Of a stretch of DNA of 64,000 nucleotides, positions 59,784 through 64,000 are shown piece by piece (the stretch's first letter is position 1; every line of letters begins with the position of its first letter). Location of the stretch: assembly GCF_021555175.1 (NCBI RefSeq), contig NZ_JAKGRW010000057.1, forward strand, positions 62,001-126,000. The letters are read 5' to 3'. A program made the position numbers and the translations under genes. Source of the DNA: Nocardioides alcanivorans. Its GTDB lineage: Bacteria > Actinomycetota > Actinomycetes > Propionibacteriales > Nocardioidaceae. Under the pieces are notes generated by a model. That model had not been told where the DNA came from and did not search any database. It worked only from the letters and a program-made list of their open reading frames with translations.

Positions 59784-60188
59784 TCAGGGCATCGGGTGCG
59801 GCGGCGTGGGCTGGGTGGCAACCCACCAGGTGACGCCCCAGGGGTCCTGCACCCCACCACGCAGGTCGTCGTCCTCGGTTGCCTGTTCCGGCTCACGGAC
59901 GACGACTGCGCCGGCAGCGATCGCCCGATCGAAGGTGGTGCGCGCGTCCTCGACGTAGAGATGCAGGTGTGCGGGCGCACTTTCGATCTCGGTCGCGCCC
60001 CCACCGATCATCACGATGCTGTCGTCGATCCTGGCCTCAGCGTGCATCAGCGTTCCGTCCGGGCGGTCGAAACGTCGCTCCACCGTCGCGCCGAAGGCTG
60101 CTTGGAGGAAGGCGATGAGTCCCTCGGCGTCCTGGCAGATCAGGTAGGGGCTCAACGAGGGGTAGGAGCTCGGTTTCCAGTCGCTCAC
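59784..60188 (-). CDS. VOC-family protein, PhnB/glyoxalase-like
   Basis: A 134-residue single-domain protein: SPYLICQDAEGLIAFLQAAF, GTLMHAEARIDDSIVMIGG, and the closing GVQDPWGVTWWVATQ. The pattern is that of PhnB-like vicinal oxygen chelate proteins, which bind a metal or small ligand as dimers. Specific function unknown. Confidence 0.8.
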   Translation of the reverse strand: MSDWKPSSYPSLSPYLICQDAEGLIAFLQAAFGATVERRFDRPDGTLMHAEARIDDSIVMIGGGATEIESAPAHLHLYVEDARTTFDRAIAAGAVVVREPEQATEDDDLRGGVQDPWGVTWWVATQPTPPHPMP

Positions 60189-60227
60189 GCTTCCAGCCTA
60201 GAGCAACGCGTGCAGCGGCGGCCTGTC

Positions 60228-61103
60228 TCAGTAGGTCGTGACGTGCACGTGGTCGTAGTGGTTGGCGGTGGTGGAGCCACGATTGGACATCCCCCGCCAA
60301 CCCTCACCGGAGCGCTGGACCGACCAGATCTTCTGCGAGTAGATGACGTAGGAGACGCCCAGCGCCTGGTAGTTGGCACGGATGTAGTCGGCGATCTCCC
60401 AGCCACGGGCGCCGCTGACCATGATGTCGACCGCAAGGCCCTGCGAGTGCTCACCGTCGCCCCGGAAGGTGCCATAGGTGGAGATCTCCGGGAATCGGGC
60501 GCAGACGGCTTGGTGCACCTTCACGATGTTGGCGCTCACGCCCGGGGCCACTGAGGTGCCGTTGCTGCAGACGCCACCGACCCCGTTGTCCAGCGGCTTC
60601 TCGTCGGAGAGGTACTTGGCGGTCACCCAACGGGCCTCGCCCTTCACGACGATCTCGGCGCGCTCGCCGGACTCCCGCCCCGTGATCAGCACCTTCTCGC
60701 CTGCCTCGATCTCACCGACCTGGGTCGCGTCGGCGAGTGCCGAGCTCCACAGGTTGAGACCCTCGGTCGTCCACCGCTCGTCCTTCGCCTTCTTCACGGC
60801 GGCCTTGGTGTCGGCCTGGACGGCCTTGCGGGAGTACGTCGCCCCGCCGGTCAGGTTCTCGTCGCGCGTCGCGCTGCGGGAGACCTGCTCGGGACGGGTC
60901 TGCTCCGCAAGTGCGGTGGCGGTCGAGGTGAGGACGTTGCCGATCGAGGCGCTTGCCGGGCCGGAGTCGCTCGGCGGGTTGGCGATGAGGACGCCCGCTC
61001 CCACGGTGGCGAGGGTGGCCAGGGAGGCGATGGGGGCGGCAACCTTCGCGACCGAGATCTTTCGGCGCGGCGGCGGTGCTAGGCGATGTCGGGGACTGGC
61101 CAC
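60228..61103 (-). CDS. Secreted SH3-domain protein with peptidase-like C-terminus
   Basis: A 291-residue exported protein from GTG 61103. Basic start and membrane segment (VAAPIASLATLATVGAGVLI). A bacterial SH3 region near residues 115-170 (LWSSALADATQVGEIEAGEK; ARWVTAKYLSDEKP). The C-terminal 110 residues (FRGDGEHSQGLAVDIMVSG, then the terminal HYDHVHVTTY) have the H/D pattern of M15-like or ARB_07466-type domains. Probably acts in the cell wall. Confidence 0.8.
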   Translation of the reverse strand: MASPRHRLAPPPRRKISVAKVAAPIASLATLATVGAGVLIANPPSDSGPASASIGNVLTSTATALAEQTRPEQVSRSATRDENLTGGATYSRKAVQADTKAAVKKAKDERWTTEGLNLWSSALADATQVGEIEAGEKVLITGRESGERAEIVVKGEARWVTAKYLSDEKPLDNGVGGVCSNGTSVAPGVSANIVKVHQAVCARFPEISTYGTFRGDGEHSQGLAVDIMVSGARGWEIADYIRANYQALGVSYVIYSQKIWSVQRSGEGWRGMSNRGSTTANHYDHVHVTTY

Positions 61104-61261
61104 AGGGCCTGTTCCTTTGCTTCAGCTGACAGGTCTGTGCCCGCGACAGCGAGTGGCCGAAGCGGGCACGAGGATCGAGTGAAACACATTTCAACCAAGA
61201 AATCCCATGCGCGGAGACCCAACTCACCATGCGGTCACCCACATCGCCGGTGCGCGGAGGC

Positions 61262-62404
61262 TCAGCCGCCGGACGAGGAGTCGACGTCCTCGACGAGGGC
61301 ACAGTCGCTGCCGTCGGTGTCGTCCAGCCAGCCGTCGGGGAGCACCACTCGCTTGCGCGGCGCGCCCTGGCGACCCCGCGGCGTACCCAGCTCGGCCACT
61401 GGGAACGGCTCCGCCGGGTCGAGTTCGGCCAGCAGCGTGTCGAGCTCCGCAAGCGTGCTGACCAGCGCCAACGAGTGCCGCAGCGTGCCGCCCGCACGAA
61501 ATCCCTTGAGGTACCAGGAGACGTGCTTGCGGAACTCCTTGCAACCGCGCTCCTCCCCCATGTGCTGGCTCAGCAGTTCGGCGTGGCGGCGCATCATGAC
61601 CGTCACCTCGCCGAGCGTGGGCAACGTCGTGGTCGTGTCGGTCCCGGTCGCGAACGCAGCCGACAGGTCACGGAAGAGCCACGGACGCCCCAGGCAGCCA
61701 CGGCCGACGACGACCCCGGCGGCACCGGTCTGCTCGACCATGCGCAATGCATCGGCTGCCTCCCAGATGTCACCGTTGCCGAGCACCGGGATGTCGACGG
61801 ATGCGACGAGTTCCCCGATGGCGTCCCAGTCGGCGACGCCGGAGTAGGCCTGCACCACCGTGCGGCCGTGCAGCGCAATGGCTGCGACGCCGGTCTCCTG
61901 GGCGATGCGCCCGGCATCCAGGTAGGTGAGGTGCTCGTCGTCGATGCCCATCCGGGTCTTCATCGTGACTGGCACGTCGTAGGGCGCCGCGGCCTTCACC
62001 GTCTGCTCGAGGATGTCGGCCAGCAGCCCCCGCTTGTAGGGCAGGGCACCCCCGCCACCCTTGCGAGTGATCTTGGGCACCGGGCAGCCGAAGTTGAGGT
62101 CGATGTGAGCCACCCCGTAGTCGGCGCACAGGATCTCGGCAGCCTTCGACAAGTAGGCCGGATCCGTGCCGTAGAGTTGCACGCTGCGGGTGGTCTCGAT
62201 CTCATCGAAGGTCAGCATGGCCTTCGTCATCGAGTCACCCTCGACCAGGCCGCGCGACGTGATCATCTCGCAGACGAAGGCACCCGTGCCGTGCTCGGCC
62301 ATCTGCTCCAGGCACAGGCGCCGGAAGGCGGCATTGGTGATGCCAGCCATCGGCGCCAGCACCACCGGGCTGGCGAGATTCAGGGAACCGAGTTGCAACG
62401 ACAC
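61262..62404 (-). CDS. dus: tRNA-dihydrouridine synthase
   Basis: A 380-residue FMN enzyme that reduces uridines in the tRNA D-loop. SPVVLAPMAGITNAAFRRLC near the start; DLNFGCPVPKITRKGGGGAL with the catalytic Cys; MKTRMGIDDEHLTYLDAGRI; the FMN-phosphate region VGRGCLGRPWLFRDL. Full length, DusB-like. Between the secreted SH3 protein and a lipoprotein gene. Confidence 0.92.
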   Translation of the reverse strand: MSLQLGSLNLASPVVLAPMAGITNAAFRRLCLEQMAEHGTGAFVCEMITSRGLVEGDSMTKAMLTFDEIETTRSVQLYGTDPAYLSKAAEILCADYGVAHIDLNFGCPVPKITRKGGGGALPYKRGLLADILEQTVKAAAPYDVPVTMKTRMGIDDEHLTYLDAGRIAQETGVAAIALHGRTVVQAYSGVADWDAIGELVASVDIPVLGNGDIWEAADALRMVEQTGAAGVVVGRGCLGRPWLFRDLSAAFATGTDTTTTLPTLGEVTVMMRRHAELLSQHMGEERGCKEFRKHVSWYLKGFRAGGTLRHSLALVSTLAELDTLLAELDPAEPFPVAELGTPRGRQGAPRKRVVLPDGWLDDTDGSDCALVEDVDSSSGG

Positions 62405-62451
62405 CCAGCCATTGTCCGACCTGACGACGGACGCCCCAAATCAGCCGATGC

Positions 62452-63123
62452 TCAGTTGGACTTCTTCGCCTTCTTCTTGTTCTTGCCCTGCTTGGCCTTG
62501 CCGAGCTCACTGACCGCACCGGTCCACTCGATCTGGTCGATGCCCTCGGCCGGTTGCAGGGCAATGGCCTTCATCTGGGTCCCGGGGGCGGAGAGGAAGA
62601 CCATGCAGACCTGGGCCTTCTTGCCGGGAATGAACTTCTTCGGCAACTCCCTGTTGTCGCAGGGCTTGAACGACGACGGGATGTTGACCGGCGGATAGAT
62701 CACGTCGGACCCGTCGTCGAGATAGACGGGCAACGTGAAGCCGGAGAGATCGGCGTTGCCGACGTTCTCCACCTTGGCCCGCACGTAGTAGGCGGTGCCC
62801 TTCTTCTGCTCGGCGGTCAGCTTGAAGCCCTCGAACGACTTCATCGGCGCCTGCTCGACGCGCTTGAGCGTGATCTCGACGGCACCCTTGAGCTTCTGCT
62901 TCGGCGACCACGGCACGCGGGCCGTCTCGCCGAACTCCAGGTCTGCGCCCCATGTCGTGAAGCCGTTGTCCCCCACCGCAGGCGTGCCCTCGGCCGTGGG
63001 AGCCGCGGACTCCGAGGTCTTCTCCTTCTTGCTGTCGTCCTTGTCGTCCCCGAGCCCGCAGGCGGACAGGACGAGGGCGGAGGCGAGCAGGAACGCGCCG
63101 AGACGAGCAGGACGAGAATTCAT
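62452..63123 (-). CDS. Lipoprotein, DUF4352-like
   Basis: A 223-residue lipoprotein from ATG 63123. Signal MNSRPARLGAFLLASALVLS followed by the lipobox LSAC, an acidic Asp/Lys linker, then a beta-rich domain (YYVRAKVENVGNADLSGFTL; LDDGSDVIYPPV) of the DUF4352 type, ending in a lysine-rich tail. Same architecture as the prophage A moron lipoprotein. Function unknown. Confidence 0.8.
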   Translation of the reverse strand: MNSRPARLGAFLLASALVLSACGLGDDKDDSKKEKTSESAAPTAEGTPAVGDNGFTTWGADLEFGETARVPWSPKQKLKGAVEITLKRVEQAPMKSFEGFKLTAEQKKGTAYYVRAKVENVGNADLSGFTLPVYLDDGSDVIYPPVNIPSSFKPCDNRELPKKFIPGKKAQVCMVFLSAPGTQMKAIALQPAEGIDQIEWTGAVSELGKAKQGKNKKKAKKSN

Positions 63124-63194
63124 GCGGCCCATTGTCCCTGCCGAGATGTCATTCCCCGGCAGGGACACGTGGGGTTTCCGCTTCGGACGCGTGA

Positions 63195-64000
63195 TCAGGC
63201 CCCCAGCAGGCGCTCGGCGAAGTACGCCGACACCCGGTCAAGGCTGATCCGCTCCTGGCTCATCGTGTCGCGCTCGCGCACGGTGACCGCATTGTCCTCG
63301 AGGGTGTCGAAGTCGACGGTGACGCAGAACGGCGTACCGATCTCGTCCTGGCGGCGGTAGCGGCGACCGATGGCGCCGGAGTCGTCGAAGTCGACGTTCC
63401 AGTTGCGGCGCAGCTCGGCTGCGAGGTCCTTCGCCTTGGGCGACAGGTCCGCATTGCGCGAGAGCGGGAGCACGGCGACCTTGACCGGCGCCAGCCGCGG
63501 GTCGAGCTTGAGCACGGTGCGCTTGTCGACGCCGCCCTTCGTGTTGGGCGCCTCGTCCTCGGTGTAGGCGTCGACCAGGAAGGTCATCAGCGTGCGCCCC
63601 AGCCCGGCCGCCGGCTCGATCACGTAGGGCACGTAGCGCTCGTTGGACGCCTGGTCGAAGTAGGACAGGTCGGTGCCGGAGTGCTTGCCGTGCGTGGTGA
63701 GGTCGAAGTCGGTGCGGTTGGCGATGCCTTCGAGCTCGCCCCACTCCGAACCGGAGAAACCGAAGCGGTACTCGATGTCGATGGTGCCCTTGGAGTAGTG
63801 GCTCAGCTTCTCCAGCGGGTGCTCGAAGTGGCGCAGGTTGTCGGGGTTGATACCAAGATCCGTGTACCACCGGGTGCGCTCCGCGATCCAGTACTTGTGC
63901 CACTCCTCGTCCTCGCCCGGCTTGACGAAGAACTCCATCTCCATCTGCTCGAACTCACGAGTGCGGAAGATGAAGTTGCCCGGCGTGATCTCGTTGCGGA
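63195..64000 (-). CDS. glyS: Glycyl-tRNA synthetase (C-terminal part; 5' end outside window)
   Basis: A class II synthetase fragment, open to the right edge. Includes FRTREFEQMEMEFFVKPGED, the motif region RFGFSGSEWGELEGIANRTD, motif 3 PAAGLGRTLMTFLVDAY, and the anticodon-binding domain (LDPRLAPVKVAVLPLSRNAD ... ARRYRRQDEIGTPF-like) ending AERLLGA. About 268 residues present of roughly 460. Confidence 0.92.
   Translation of the reverse strand, partial: RNEITPGNFIFRTREFEQMEMEFFVKPGEDEEWHKYWIAERTRWYTDLGINPDNLRHFEHPLEKLSHYSKGTIDIEYRFGFSGSEWGELEGIANRTDFDLTTHGKHSGTDLSYFDQASNERYVPYVIEPAAGLGRTLMTFLVDAYTEDEAPNTKGGVDKRTVLKLDPRLAPVKVAVLPLSRNADLSPKAKDLAAELRRNWNVDFDDSGAIGRRYRRQDEIGTPFCVTVDFDTLEDNAVTVRERDTMSQERISLDRVSAYFAERLLGA

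Noticed and set aside
61104..61261. c-di-AMP riboswitch upstream of the secreted SH3 protein
   Set aside because: Such genes often have one in actinobacteria, but I could not find the conserved core in these 158 bases.
1..64000. CRISPR array or insertion sequence
   Set aside because: No regularly spaced repeats and no transposase motif seen on either strand.

Overview
The window is high-GC DNA from an actinomycete. WhiB, an actinobacterial-type LexA box, an NDMA-type alcohol dehydrogenase, DUF3263 and the gene order glyS - lipoprotein - dus - dgt - helicase - dnaG - tRNA-Asn all point that way. My best inference is Nocardioidaceae (Nocardioides-like), from protein style only.

Layout. (1) 1-23.6 kb: the right-hand part of a siphophage-type prophage (prophage A), cut by the window's left edge. 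It runs on the + strand through small early genes, HNH, terminase, SPP1-like portal, MuF-like protein, scaffold, capsid, connectors, tail tube, frameshifted tail chaperone, tape measure, tail tip, collagen-like fibre, lysis genes and a small lysogeny switch. A minus-strand lipoprotein gene sits inside the tail operon as a moron. The right end holds a LexA box between two divergent genes, an intact tRNA(CAT) and, 125 bp away, the 5' half of a second tRNA(CAT). (2) 23.9-35.3 kb: host DNA with a PIG-L deacetylase, a GAF/Fis regulator divergent from an NDMA-dependent alcohol dehydrogenase, a MoxR/VWA pair, an acyl-CoA ligase, an aldehyde dehydrogenase (together a plausible alcohol to acyl-CoA route) and an AbiE-like toxin-antitoxin pair. 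(3) 35,300-53,437: a compact temperate siphophage (prophage B), 18.1 kb from att to att, inserted in tRNA-Asn with perfect 38-bp direct repeats. Repressor and integrase are on the + strand at opposite ends; everything else is one leftward transcription unit. (4) 53.5-64 kb: conserved host genes (dnaG, SNF2-like helicase, dgt, methyltransferase, VOC protein, secreted SH3/peptidase-like protein, dus, lipoprotein, glyS).

The most interesting system is in prophage B. The repressor gene runs into the att core. Restoring one C in the core's C-run gives the tRNA-Asn acceptor stem its 7 pairs. The same change makes the prophage repressor stop right at the crossover (89 aa), and makes the excised (attP) form read on into a cysteine-rich tail ending in -LVA, a known fast-degradation ssrA-type terminus. 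This is the architecture of integration-dependent immunity described for mycobacteriophages such as BPs.

A caution applies to the whole window: at least ten genes, phage and host, are split by a shift at a C or G run, and almost every one is repaired by lengthening the run by one base. This looks like homopolymer shortening in the assembly rather than pseudogenisation. I annotate those loci as single genes with a sequence frameshift.
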